A DNA stretch of 64,000 bases from Laburnicola sp. R22_1 (GCA_014281115.1 JACONQ010000017.1:310001-374000), one strand, 5' to 3'; counted from the stretch's first letter, positions 1-12,661 are shown. Translations and numbers: made by a program. The notes: generated from the sequence alone by a model not told the origin.

Positions 1-462
1 TCTTTTCGTGGAGGTATTCATGATTTTGTTCCTGCGGTGTAGAAGGTAAGTAAACAGACACCAATTAACGCTCCGAAAGGTGACGGTTTTGGGTTGTTTT
101 ACAACATCGATGCCTTTAGGCAAGTGATATCGATACCCGACCAGCGAATTCGGTATCTCCAGGTGAAACGGTGGGTATCATTCAATGAAATTCGTCAAAA
201 TGGTATCTACAGTCCCCAACGCCAATAGTGTACAATCGAAAAGTTCCATCACTCTGACTTCCATTCGCGTCGGATACGGAAGTGGGAAGCTTTGTCTCCC
301 ATCGGTATTCTCTGCCCCCTCGCTCTAGCGACCAGTCCCACGATATCGTATATCGAACATGCCTGGCCATGGCTCTGTCTTCTTCGTTGATATCCTTCGG
401 GAGGCGAAATGATGGGTTGGCTTGTCTTGGTACTGTCCGTCGAAGCAGTCTCCCCATCACGG
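1..462. other. Window edge, no gene assigned
   Basis: No recognisable gene begins here. A minus-strand open stretch from about 462 down to 182 keeps a protein-like composition and could be a further 3' exon of the neighbouring four-exon gene. I could not find a splice junction that joins it in phase, so it is left unassigned. Confidence 0.4.
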
Positions 463-2690
463 CTATTCGAAGAGCACTATAGCCTTGGATACCAGAGACA
501 GGTTCATGTTGATTTCGCTCGTGGAGGTCCTCAGAAATCTCTTGCTTGTCGTCAAGCCCTCGTCGACAAGTTCGCTCTGGTTCGTAGGTGGACCGCAGTA
601 TTGCCAAATCGCCGGGAAGAGACACAGCTTTACTGTTCTGCCGATGCATTGCGACGGCGAGAGCGGCGTTCCTACAACATCTTCCGCCTTCATGCAGTCG
701 GCAGCAAACTGGGTGCCCCGTGGGAAGAAGTGAATGAGATATTCTATCGGGCTAACCAGAAGCTGCGAATACAGCTTGATTGCTCGATAGCAAAGTTCTC
801 TGAGGTCGCCGATGATGGCGTCGTATGGATCCGAAGAGGCCGTGAGCCCAAGCAGCTCCGTTATCCAATGTGTCCTTTCGTTTGCTCTATGAGGGATCAA
901 TTCGTTCTGGGTACGATCGTCCTTGATGAACATTTCTGTTGCCAGCAAGTCTAGACGCTTGACTTCGGACATATCCCCTGTATCAAGTCAGCGACAAGCC
1001 ATTTCTTCGTAGTACCTGAATTTAGTTCCTGTACAGAGACTCATTCCGGAATGTGTGATTCACTCGCGGATTGTAGGAAGCTTATATTTCAGTGATATAT
1101 TTGGAAAGACTATACCTGCGGCTCCAATCATCGTATACAGATGCTTGAGTAAATGCGAGTGTTGATGTTCGAGTAAAATGGTCGGATACTCGAACACAAA
1201 AATGAAAAGCAGACGCGCCATGCAGGCCTGCAATTTGAAGAGTAGATCATCATCGCAGATGAGAGGGAATTGCGCGCTCTGCTGGAGGATCGCCTTGTAA
1301 TGGGGAGTGCCTTGAAATGTCATATCGGCTGACTCGTACAATCGCTGAAAATCTCGCGATGCGAATTTTTTGTCCACAACAATGGTTTGGGTCAATAGTC
1401 GGCATCTTTCCCACAGCAATCTCCATTCGCCCTCAATTGCTTTGGCGGATGGGGCGTGAGGTGCATTGGTAATTTCAGGTTGGATAATACTGACAGTTCC
1501 AACTACACTTTTGACGATGCTTTGGTACTTGGCTGTCTTCTTTTCTTCTCCCGTCAGCTCGTTGAGAAGTGAGGCAAAGACTTGATCGTGATCGCTGAGT
1601 ACTTCTTTGCGTATGCTTTCTAATCTCGCCAACTCTGCTTCTGTACCCTCCCAACCGTGTCTATGCCGTTCCAGAAACCAGGATACCATGTTCGAGAGCA
1701 TGGTAATCTTGCCATCTCGAGAGTCTGGCTGGGGATCCTTCGTATCTGCACGGTCTTCTTCGATGGATTCCCAGCTCGTCTGGGTATGGTCAAGATCCTG
1801 GTTTGCTTTGCCTACAACGGTAGACTGGGTTTCGCTACGGTCTTGAACCTCGATCGCGCTTTCGAAATCCTCTGGGATCGATGTGTCCGCCCGTATGGGA
1901 GTCGAAACTGGTGCTGCAAGTGGTGGTGCAACTGACATTCTTGATTTGACTATAATATCTGGAGCGCTGTTCTCGACGTTAGGTGGCGGCCTCACAAATG
2001 GGGGCCGCCGAGTAGGGGGCCCTTGTTCTGATTCTGAAGAAGGAGTCTGATCCTCTCGCATTGGTGACTCAAAACTGGTCTATTATATGGAATTAGCCCT
2101 ACTGAAGGAGAGGTAGAAGACGTCGTAGTGTACATAACTCACATTGACTAGCGGGAGCCCCAGATCAAGTCGCATAGCATTATGATCGTCGACTAAATGG
2201 TTGGCACAAGTCAATAAAGTTTTCTCAGAAGTACCTCATGGTAAATAGAAGAGGCAGATGTACACCCAAGATACGTACTTAACTCTTCTGGCGCGCGGTG
2301 CCAATCGATACACCGGCTCCCTCGAGATATAACCTCGTTTTTGCTAACAAATTTGGAGCCTGTTTGATTCGCCAACTCTTGCACAGTCGTGACGCACTTG
2401 CGCTCTGCTGTCTTTGCGTTTATTACGCGCCTGTACCGGTCGTAAAACTCCTTGACAACGGTCTTCCGAAAGCGATCTTCGTCGTCCCCGTGGGTGAGAC
2501 ACACGTCCAACCAGTTCACTAGGAAGACAATTTCCTGTCCTTTAAAGCGAGGTTTAGAGCCCGTGCCTTTCACCATGGGCTTGAGACTAACAGGAGTCGC
2601 GGCATCGTGACATTCATCGGGCGTCGTGCGTGGGGCGAAGCGGTATTCGCCTTTGAAGCGCGCGCTACGGTGTCCTGTCGATTTCGGCAT
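463..2690 (-). CDS. Hypothetical fungal protein, four exons, possible SANT-like N-terminus
   Basis: Family not recognised. Four exons can be joined in phase: 2690-2279, 2234-2143, 2079-1116 and 977-463, giving 660 residues. All three introns are GT-AG (44, 63 and 138 nt). The first 135 residues are basic and include a helix-rich block (FLVNWLDVCLTH, then a stretch ending in SRGSRCIDW) that resembles Myb/SANT-like DNA-binding domains of other fungal proteins; this is an inference from pattern only. Residues about 200-300 are Pro/Ser/Asp rich and look disordered, and the C-terminal half is helical. The gene is transcribed away from the Hsp70-like gene, sharing a roughly 430-bp intergenic region. 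The 3' end is uncertain because an open stretch continues to position 182. Confidence 0.55.
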
Positions 2691-3121
2691 TGTAGCTGCC
2701 TAGCGACTGATAAGTAATGGGCACACTGCGTGGCAGAGGAACTGTGAGCGTGTGAGATAATCGACGGCAGACTCGAGAAGATTGGCGAGTCAACAAGGGC
2801 TTGGCACCTAAGCTTATGTAGGAATGGCCGCAGCCTAGCCACGCATCGGCACTGGCACGTGACTTGGTGGTGGCCCTGGAGGAAGCTCGACAGTGCATCC
2901 CGAAGAAGTCGATTGAAACCATCCACGCCGCGCGCACGACGTAGTTGCGTGTGTGAGTGGTTGCAAGTCACTCCATAGCGCGTTTGTGCATGCGCATTTG
3001 CGTTGCCACGGATGAATTGGCAACGTCTACAGTAGCTGCTTTCCTCCGCCAGCGCACCACCATCTCGCCCGTCTACTCGTCTCATTGCGTCCATCAATCT
3101 CCGGTTCTTCACTCTGTCCAC

Positions 3122-5753
3122 ATGGATTCCTCTCCCAGCCTCCATCAGCCTCCATCCGGGCTCAAGAGCCCCTCGCGCTTTCGGCTCGCCAGCTCCAAAG
3201 CGTCGCCGTTTTCAGTCACCCGCTCATGAATCTTCCGTCCCCAATGGAGCAGCACCACGCCGGGAGTACATCGTCGGTCTGGATTTTGGCACCACCTTCT
3301 CCTCGGCTGCGGTTTCATACGTGAAGCAGGTCGGAGAACCGCGTCGGAGATATTTAATTGGGAACTACACCGAGTACAGCCGGGCAATTAGTGGTCGCAT
3401 AGGTAAGTCGTGCCTTCTTTCCACGGCCCTCTGAGCCAATTCACATGTTTAAGATGCACAACTGACACTCACGCAATGCGCAGACACACAAGTTCCAAGT
3501 CGACTTTGGTACCCACGGCCAAATTGGAGACCACCATCTCCGAGTCCCCAGCGACACATTGACAGGTCCACATCCATCGTCGAATCCATCTTCTCGGACC
3601 CTCCAGAATACAGAGGCGGACTTGGTGATCCCGTATGCGAAGGGCTCGTCCACGGTTGGGGAGTCCAGTCTTGGATGGGCAAACCAGATGCTTTTGAACA
3701 CGGATATGAAGAAACGCGCATTGTGAATCGACCGAAGCTTCTGTTGGACACCGGAGAAGATCGAGACGATGATGAAAATATGCAAGGATATAGGGACGAT
3801 CTAAAGGCTAGTGCTGAACAACTGATGAGCGAGGAAAGGATAACGCGACCAGAAGATATCATAGGAGACTATCTTGTGACAGTTCTGGGCCACGTCCAGA
3901 GAGAGTTGGAGGCACGTTATGACTACAAAGAAGAGCATTGCTCGGCACTCTTTGTCTTCTGCGTTCCAGTGACTTGGAAAGAAGAGAAGAATGCGATCAT
4001 GAGCATGCAAATAACCCACGCTTTGCGCAAACTCAATTTCTGAGTCCGTACGTCACAGCAGGTGCCGAGGTTGTTCATGGTAAACGAGGCGGAGGCTTCG
4101 TCGACATACATGGTCGACCGCGGAGGTGTGACTTTACGACCGCATGAAACCTTCATTTTTCTTGACTGCGGAGGCGGTACGTAGCGCTCTGGCACATGGT
4201 GAAAATGTCTCAGCTTCTGAGCACGAAAGGAATATTCCTTCTGTTCCTTTGCTGAGAAATACAGGTACCCATCTCTCATGTTGTGAACCGGACTAATTTC
4301 TGTTTCTACCTACAGGATCTATAGATGGCGCCTGTTACACCGTCTCCAGCGGCCACCCATATCGTCTCGAGGCAGAAGTGGGTCACCCTACTGGCCGATC
4401 CATAGGATCCAGTCATATCAACGATAAATTCTACCAGCTAGCCATGGAAGATCTCAAGGACAAAACCTATCTGTTAGTCCAGAAAGGCGAAACTATATGC
4501 ACTATAGTTTCGAGAGATCTCATGCCCCTATTTGAGATAGAAAAGAGAAATGCAAACCGGCATCGCGGTCAATACTGCTTCCCTTTGCCGAGCCTCAAAC
4601 AGCCACTCAACAAAGATAAACCCAGACTGAAACGCGGTCAATACGTGCTGACTCAGTAAGTAAAATACTAGTCCTCCGCAAACTGAGGCATAAGTTTTTA
4701 ACAGGTTGTAGATCAGACATGGACAAATTATTCAAGCCTGCTATGGCGGTTGCTGCGGAAGTGATGTTTGAGCAAATTAAACTGGCAAGAAGAGAAAATG
4801 CTAACGACCCCACGTTCTGTCCGAAAGTAATAGTCGTTGGTGGCTTCAGCGAATCCCCGTCCCTGAGAAGATTCCTGCAAAAGAAGCTGCAGGAGGATAC
4901 GAAGAATTTAAATATCAAGATAGATGACGTTCCGGAGTATGTTAATTTCTCTGCCGTTCTGGCTTTCGTAAACTAAGCTTCAGCAGGGGAGGGAGTATCG
5001 GAGGGACTGCGTATGGCGCGGTACTACGAGCCGAGGACATGAGCGGCGGGCCTAGACACGTCCTCAAGCTCAACATTGGACTGCTGCGCACAGTGCCATA
5101 CAACTCAAGCGATATCAAGAAGAAACCTGAATTTTACCACCCTTGGATAGAGCAGAAGAACCAGGTCAAACTTAGCGAGATAGACGGCAAGCCATGGCTG
5201 GAAGACACCATCGAGTGGATCTTAGTTAGAGTGGTGTCCCTCCATCGTCTCACTTACACTCATGGACTAACAGCTCCGCAGAACCAAGAGCCGCGGAGAA
5301 AATTCGAAGACTTCATCGAGACGGAATATGTATTCACGCCGGACGACCAACGGTGGCTGCAGAAAGAGCCGGTCTACATATCTAGCCACCCGGACTGCAC
5401 AGAAAGCTACTATACCCTTACGCATCCCAAGAACGCGGGTAAGCAACATCGAGCGGCACGTCGCGAGCGCTTCTTTATCTGACATTTTCACAGGCAAAGT
5501 ATCGCCTATCGGCACCCTCGAACTGGACCTCACCGACCTAAAGCAACACGTGTCACTGAAGATTCCCAAGCGCGGGAAGCCCCACTACCCTGTTACCGTC
5601 CTTATACAATGCCGTGTTATTGGGCTGGACATAAAGTTTTCGGTTCGTTGGCCCGCTCGCGAGGACGGCGAGACCCTCTTTAAAGCGTCCTTTCCGCTCG
5701 TGGCTGCCTTGGCTCCAGGAGCTTGGCACCGGGAGCGCAGTGAAAGTATTTGA
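3122..5753 (+). pseudogene. Hsp70-like ATPase gene with an in-frame TGA
   Basis: Hsp70-family (actin-like ATPase fold) protein of the divergent fungal type. Seven exon blocks join in phase: up to 3402, 3484-4176, 4316-4655, 4712-4936, 4987-5224, 5282-5438 and 5494-5753. The phosphate-1 motif GLDFGTTFS lies at about 3276, the phosphate-2 motif FLDCGGGS spans the intron at 4177, and the adenosine motif VIVVGGFSESP lies near 4830. Inside exon 2 a TGA at 4041-4043 interrupts an otherwise continuous frame, a few codons before LFMVNEAEAS, the usual Hsp70 segment between the two phosphate motifs. No intron can remove it. The N-terminus is also odd: the ATG at 3122 is not in the frame of the phosphate-1 motif and no in-frame ATG is evident. 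Either this is a recently disabled gene or the sequence carries errors. The 5' limit is approximate. Confidence 0.7.
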
Positions 5754-6496
5754 AGCGGACAACGGGACCTCGAGGAATCGGAGGCAGACTCGACGCGTTT
5801 CGGACATTTCTTTCTGTGTTTTTGGAGGGATGAATAGCAGAGCCTGGCAGGGGATCCGCGTTGATGTGAAACTTGTTCCTTTTGGGATTTCATGATTATA
5901 TAATGCCTACATACCCCATGTCTCGAACACCGCCGTCTCCTCCGCAAATGCTATCTGCAAAGTGGTGCAGTCTTTCTAATGTGCATTTACCTAACCGCCG
6001 TATCCAAGCTAAGCCATTCGAGGCATAGCCACATCTAATAATCGTCGCCAAAGCCACAGCTCCCCCACCCCAAGCCCAAAGCCATCCCTTAGCCCATCCT
6101 CCCTTCCCTCCACCCCTTACATCCTATTAGCTCGAACGAGCCAACGGTCCACAACGGTCCAGTTTCTCCTTCGGGCCACATCCTCCGCTGTCCCAAGCAA
6201 AAAAATTCTGGCCCCCAAATTTTCCAAGAAAGACGAGGTGGCGAGCTTGACTGCATGGGTATAATGCGACCTCGTATTCTCAGCTCGTCTGGCTGACACT
6301 AGAACACGGCGGGTGAAGTACCAATGGGGTACCGGTACTTTTAGTGAACAGGGATTAGGGTCTAGATGGACGCGTTGAGGGCGCAAGAGGATGGTGCGAT
6401 TGGGGAGTTTTGCTGGAGGGTGGGCGGGTACACTCTATGGATGATACGTAGCGCGATGTTGTTTTTCGAGAAATAGTTGATGTTGCTGCGGTAGTG
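5754..6496. other. Intergenic, convergent 3' ends
   Basis: This is the space between the 3' ends of the Hsp70-like gene and the bZIP gene. It holds a pyrimidine-rich tract near 6050-6120. I see no gene or clear repeat. Confidence 0.4.
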
Positions 6497-7364
6497 CTAC
6501 GGTACTCGGGCATATCGTGTGAAGGGGAATGGCGACGAGGAAGCCGACGACGGTAGACTCGCGTCCGACATGCCCATCATGTGTTGGTCTTCACATGCAG
6601 CTCTCCTGTAATGACCGTATGAGCCGAGTATAAACGGTTCCGGATCAGGTGTTCGGGCGTGTTGCGACGGAGTTGGTAGCGGCTCGAATGCATGATGCAT
6701 CTGCGGTGGCGGGGTGCATTGGAGCTGCTCCGGTTGTGAAGAGCCCGATGGTGTGAAGTCCATGTTGGGCATCCAAGCTGGGACATTCCATGTTGTGATG
6801 CTGGCGGATGGAGCTGGATTATACATAGGCGCGTTCCATGAGTGTCCGTAATGAGGATAAGTTTGGGGTGTTTGTCTAAGGCGACCCTCGTAGGTAGTTT
6901 CTGGGTTGGAGAAGACGGGGTTGATCGCGTTGCCGCTGGTTGATGATGGTGCGGAGAACCCAACATTGCAGGGAAGAGAAAATGAAGTTGTAGGTGAGGG
7001 TTCGGTGTGGTACTCTGGTGTTACGACGCGTTTTAGGGGTGCTTCTTCCACGGCTCGTGCGGCTCGCTCTGGCGATTCTCCATCTCTCAGTAGCTGCTGA
7101 AGGTACTGTAGCTTTCTCTTTCGTTTCTCTCCTAAAAATGTGTGGATCAGCTATTGTTTCGTGACAGTGTGGTGAGAACGTACTGTAATTCCTCGAGGCT
7201 ATCCTATTTTGCTGCTTTCGGATCTCGCTATTGACTTTCTTCGGCTTCCCTCTTGGTTCCCGAGCCTCCGGACTGGAAGTCGCCTTCCTGCTCGATGAGC
7301 TAGATGTTGGTCGAGATGGATAGGTGGGTATTGAAAACATGACGCCAGCCGATGGTACCATCAA
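6497..7364 (-). CDS. bZIP transcription factor
   Basis: Small nuclear DNA-binding regulator of 271 residues in two exons, 7364-7184 and 7131-6497, split by a 52-nt GT-AG intron that falls inside the basic region. The basic region reads KVNSEIRKQQNRIASRNY and continues after the intron as REKRKRKLQYLQQLL. The N-x2-A-x2-R core is seen as NRIASRN, followed by a very short leucine zipper of about two heptads. The N-terminus is Ser/Pro rich with GKPKK before the basic region. The C-terminal 170 residues are Pro/Ser/Thr/His rich with no further domain, as in many fungal bZIPs. Methionine 9 (7340) is an alternative start. Target genes cannot be inferred from the neighbours. Confidence 0.8.
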
Positions 7365-9729
7365 ATGTATTGGAACGTATGTAGGAGAAGGAGATAGCTA
7401 CTTCAGCGACAGAACAAAAGACTGCCAAGGACGCGAGCCGTTGTATATGTAGGTTGCAGTTCATCCAGCGTCGTTGATGGATGCCTAACCGAAAAAGGGT
7501 ACTAGTTCCAATTCATGGCTTTTATTGGAAGACTGAACGATGCCGATAAGAATAGCTACGGGCCGATGGTGCACAGCTACCTCGACACCCTGGACCTTCC
7601 CGCACGCCAGTTTAACCTTAAAACCGCCCTGCAGCGGAGCTCTGGACCAGAGAAGCGGGCCTTGTCGTGAAGGCGCCCTCTCGCAACATCAAAGTTCTTT
7701 CCCGAAGAGGCATGGTGACGGATGGCATTGAAGCTGAGAAATCGGTGACTCGGTATATGGGCAGGTATTGATAAGTTAACATATACTGCATTCGGCATAC
7801 ATGATAGGCGTTGAAGCGGTGGAGGACACGAGCGGGCTTCACCGCAGAGCGCCATAGCAGCCACTCATAGCCGGACATCGTGCCGAGCGGCGGCATAGTT
7901 GACTGGAATGCATGGTGGGGAGAATGCCGTGTGGCGTTTGAGTGCGCCATTCAGCCCTGCTATGCCCGAACAGGGTAGCTTTATGCTTAAATTAACTACG
8001 CACCAATCGGCTAGGCTGCGGGTGTGATGCGTAAGCATTGTGTCTTACAGCTTGACCGCTCCGACGACAACCGAGCTGTACGCTGCGATATCGCCATGAT
8101 ATCAAGCTTCTATCGTGACCTTACATGCTTGTACTTTGCGTAATTGCTCGAGTCGCCCAACGGACGAAGGATGGCTTGAGCTGCCGATAGCTCCGTAAGG
8201 CTCAACCCTATCGTCGTTGCTACGGAATGACCGCATACCCATGCGGTATCCGTTGTCCGCCTTGGAATTCTGGCTGTTACGCCGTCGTTCTCCTTCTCTC
8301 AACTTACCGGGAGCAACCTTCACGCAATTTCCTCCAAGCTACCATAGGCATGTTCCACCATACTGAGCTGCAAGTTAGGCGGCGTCTTCCAGCCCTAGAA
8401 AGAATCCACAAGCTTGACTTTCGAACGATTCCCGGGACTCCGGATCCTGTGCATGCTTTCATAATATCCGTATTGCGCGGCAGCCTAAGATAGGCGATCA
8501 CTCATCGCAAAGTTCAAATGTCACCGCCTCTTACAAGCGAAGCTATCCGAACCGGGAAAGCACGTATAACCTCTATTTGTCACTGATCCTAGTATGTGTA
8601 TGAACAGGGGTGATGCACTGCAATAGTCATGCGCCTTGCAAAAGCTTACTCGGCCAGTACAATACGCTTCAACTCCGCGGCAGCATCGTCAACGCACACC
8701 TACTGGACCGGCCACACAGCGTATGATTACAAACCACCACCATCTGGAGAAAACACGGCCATAATGTCTACTAATCGCGAAATCCGTGCGTGTTGTACTA
8801 TGTTACAAGATCGACAGTCGTCATGGTGCGCACTGCGTAGTTGACCGCCAACACTGATGGCTCGCACAGAAAAAGCCCGGCAGCAAAACCAGACCCGAAC
8901 TGTGTACCACTCAAAACGACACGAGCACGGTTGACGGCTTCTGCCGTCATAGACCACGAGATTTCCTGACGACATCGGATTTGAGAACGCCCATTCGTCT
9001 AAAGGAGTTCCCCGGACGATGTTCTCCGCCGTTCTCGACGTACCGGCCCTATGGTATACCCCTGTGTAGAAGAGGAGATAGTGGGGTGGTGGGTGGTCAT
9101 CCCACATAAGACCGGCATAATTTTGACCTCCGCAGAACGCACTGGCTCGTACGAGCCCACGTCGCCCAAAGCGCACTTACATCCTCCTTGGGTCAGACGG
9201 AACTGAACCAACCTTCAATGGCCTTCATAGACTTGTCCTTCGGGTGCTCGCCATTATTACGCAATCTTCTACTATAGCAAAGCAACCATTCAGCAAGGGG
9301 GAAGCTAAATATACATGCTACGATTATGTATACTACGTAGCAAGGAAAGGTGTCATTGCGTGCCTTGTCAGACCACAGTACTTGTTTGAACATGGCTACA
9401 AAAAGTACAGAGCCAGGGGGAGCCGAATGATAAGCACGTCATCAATCCAATCACGTGTATATGACATTTTTCACAAACCGGGCACACATGAATACAGAAA
9501 TTGACTAGTTATTTTCTTTTACTATATTTTATAATAGCGGAATGGAGCTTTGTTCACAAAAGAAAATAGAGCAGACCCCAAAGCTACCCAACCCTATCGA
9601 AACTAAGCATCTTCCCAATGAAACATACCTCTCACCTAAACCCGTCCGAACCCTACTCTCTTTCTCCTCCGTTTAAGAACTCACCCTCCATGGCCAAGTC
9701 AAGACCAGCACAGCACTCAACCAATTAAC
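7365..9729. other. Gene-poor region with possible decayed coding fragments
   Basis: I support no intact gene here. The minus strand at about 8625-9180 gives protein-like stretches spread over more than one frame, suggesting a degraded gene. The rest looks like ordinary intergenic DNA next to a transposon. Confidence 0.4.
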
Positions 9730-9737
9730 TGCGGGAT
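9730..9737. repeat. hAT target-site duplication, left copy
   Basis: The octamer TGCGGGAT abuts the left end of the hAT element and recurs exactly at 12743-12750. An 8-bp duplication is the hallmark of hAT insertion. Confidence 0.95.
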
Positions 9738-9763
9738 CAGCGCTGACAACGTAACGTAGTACG
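9738..9763 (+). repeat. hAT left terminal inverted repeat
   Basis: Begins CAGCGCTGACAACGTA. Its first eight bases are themselves a palindrome (CAGCGCTG). It pairs with 12717-12742 with two mismatches in 26. Confidence 0.9.
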
Positions 9764-9990
9764 GTACGGTTGAGCCTCATTGCTCTACGCTACGGCTTGT
9801 ATGGGCGCTACGTACGTACGGGAGCCGCTGGAGATGCTAGATTACGGCCCGTAACCGTAGTACGGTCCAAAAAGGTGTTTACGGGCCGTAAATGCCAAGA
9901 TCCTTCCTAATTGGGTAATTGGTGATCGTTTTCTGGTGTTGAGGTTGTTAAAAAGTTGTCTTTTTGGGAGATCAACTTTACAAGGTCAAA

Positions 9991-10083
9991 AAGGTTACTT
10001 TTGACAACTTTTTGACGCAGCCAGTTCTTTTGTAATTGTAAGGTTACTTTTGACAACTTTTGACGCAGCCAGTTCTTTTGTAT
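9991..10083 (+). repeat. 49-bp tandem duplication inside the hAT element
   Basis: Two near-identical copies begin at 9991 and 10040. Each contains GGTTACTTTTGACAACTTT followed by GACGCAGCCAGTTC. The second copy holds the end of the transposase reading frame, so the duplication coincides with loss of the expected C-terminal region. Confidence 0.85.
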
Positions 10084-12402
10084 ACGATTGGGTACCGTTT
10101 TTGACCTATTGCAACCCACCAACGGTGTGGGTCGTCCATAAGCTGTTTTGACGCGTCGTTGTCGCTGTTGAGGTCCTTTTGCAAGTCGTCCAAGTACTCG
10201 TCAAGTTGCGACATGCGTTTATAGCGTTTATGTGCCCTGCCGCCGGTGAGGAGCATGGGATCCACGCTCATCGTCTGCGCCCTCCTTACGTCGCCTTTGT
10301 ACGCCCCGGGGACCTTGCGCGACGACGGAGGTGACTCTGGGTGGTCCTCAGCGTCGTTTTCGGTGTCGACGTAGCTTTGAAATACCTCGCGCAGCGACAT
10401 CTCAGCCTTTTTGTGCCATGCGGGGTGCTTTTTCCAGTGATCTTTGAACCATGCGATACGCAGCTGTGGGTGTAATGCGGTGGCCACACAGTACAGAGAT
10501 GGCTCTGGATCCATCACAATTTTGTTGAAGTACGTTATAAGCTTTTCTAGCGCGAGCGCGACGCCTTGTTGGACGTACGCGGAGTCCGTAAAGCCCTCAA
10601 TTAGCTGTACGCGCTCGGTCAGCGACTCGTAAAGTTGCTGTAAGTTGACAATCGTCTGCCAGAGCGACCCAAATCCGCTGACGCTGGCCGCGCCCTCCAG
10701 GGCCTTACAGAGCTCATAGAACTCCTGTAGCACCTGTATTATCGTGTGGACTTCCTCCCAGTCGTCGTCAGACGGCGCGTCAGTTATTGGGTCGTATATA
10801 TAATCGTCGTCGTTGTCAGGGACCTCTGGGAGGTCGGCAGCGTCGCGCGCGCGTCGTATGAACTTGCGAATCGGGTCCTTAAGCTCCTGGCAACGCAGCA
10901 ACATGAGGTAAACGCTGTGCCATCTAATACCGCCGTCCTGTACTAAATTGAGTGTGCCGAAGGTCCATATAGGGTCCTCGTCGCTTAATTGTTGCTGGGT
11001 TGTGCGGAAAAGCTCGCGGCGTTTATGGGATGCGCATACAGCGTTCACAAAGTTGTGTAGCTTGCCGACAACCCCATGCCTTCGGTATAATTGATATTGC
11101 TCCTGGGGAGAGGCACGGGCAAGCTCTGCCTCAAATTTGCTTACTCCAGTGCCGTATATAAGTGCCTTAACAATCAGGTTGATTATATGCCCTGCGCAGC
11201 GTATACGGTGTTGACTTCCAACGTTGAGGCTGGTTAATAAGTTGATTTGCTCAATAAACTTTGTGTTGTTATTGCTCGCGTTATCGCCTACAAAACAATA
11301 GAGTTTTTGCTCAAAATCGTACTCGCGGACAACCTGGACAATGACTTGAGCTTGCGCAGCTGCCGTATGGTCGCCGAAAACGTTGCGGAAGGCAATAAGT
11401 AGGTCGCGTTGTTGGTGTTGAGCATCTAAATCACAAAAAGTCAATATCAAAAATCCACCAAGTCCCTTATTGATAAGGGTACTGGAGCGGAACAACTATC
11501 TTACCGACAAAGTGGGCGACAACTCCGAGAAAGCTTATATTGTTTGGTGACGTCCACAGATCGCAACTCACACTTATTTTACTCAGCGACGAGCGCAAAA
11601 GCTCTGTAACCTCCTCCTTTCGATCCGCCAGGCTTGATTGTACGTATTTCGACAGCGTAACGTGGCTGGCTGGCAGGGCGCGCAAAAGGTCAGTTCGATT
11701 CCATGTCAGAAGGCCCCGCGTGGCCGCCGACGTCGCTATTAAAAAGCTCAAATCCTTAGCGATTACCCAGTCAACAAAGGCACTCTGGAGCTCCTCTTCT
11801 TGCCATGGCGTATGCGACACCATTGACTGCGCGCCGGCAGCCTTATCCCATGGATTTGTAGGCTTTACAGCCTCTACGACGGGCAACAATCCGGTGTCTG
11901 GGTCGACTCTGTGGGCCTTTCTGAGGTGGCCTTTGACGTGCGCTGTACCGTCAACGCGCCAGCAATTGGCTTGTCTCTGCGCAAGGTGACAGTCCTTACA
12001 CAGCCAGAAGATCGTCTTACTGACCATGTCGTCCTCCAGGTACTCTAACTCAGCTCCATATCGCCATATAGATGCGGGCGCGCGCTTGCCCTTGAGCTGC
12101 GATTTATAGCGGACTCTGTACCCAACTCTGTCAGCGACTAGATGGCGATTGTTGTGCCAAAGGCGGTGCCAATTGACGTCAAAGGCCTCTCCTATACAAC
12201 GATCTGGCTGCCAGACGTGCGACCTTTCTGTACTACCCGGAGTACTCTCACGCGACGCGGACGACTCCGACGACATGTACCCGCCGTCGCCGGCGGTGGC
12301 GAGGGCGGCGTTGAGCCTTTGTGACGCGGCGGCATGGTAAGGGCGATAATTAAGGGTACTTTGAGATGATTGCGAGGCCTGGGACCGTGTATTTCGCGGC
12401 AT
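10044..12402 (-). CDS. hAT-family transposase, C-terminally truncated
   Basis: Cut-and-paste transposase of 759 residues from exons 12402-11505 and 11425-10044, joined by a 79-nt GT-AG intron in phase. The start is taken at MPRNTRSQ; an upstream in-frame Met exists at 12423. Visible parts are a BED-type zinc finger (CKDCHLAQRQ with HVKGHLRKAH, residues about 160-190), a catalytic-core segment with SCDLWTSPN, and CAGHIINLIVKAL further on. The C-terminus begins the hAT dimerisation domain with HRWWVAIGQKRYP but stops about a dozen residues later, so the usual block with the S-x2-x-ER-x-FS type motif is missing. Intact hAT transposases dimerise through this domain, so I infer that this protein is inactive or defective. 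Confidence 0.85.
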
Positions 12403-12661
12403 ATTGTAGGCAAAAGCTAACAAGTTATTGCTTAAGGAGCACTAGAAAATTCTGCTACGATAAAGGCCTGCTAGGTCCCCCTACGATCCGAGCTTATACT
12501 ACACCAAAAAGGGCGAAAAAAGGCCAAAAATAGCCCCCTAAAACAGCAAAAGGTCGCGTTAAAATCTCACAAAAAGGCTCCTGTAGAGCCGTAATTACGC
12601 CTCGTCCACATACAAATTACGGCTACGGTACGGCCTAGGAGGCAGTTACGTACGTACGGCT

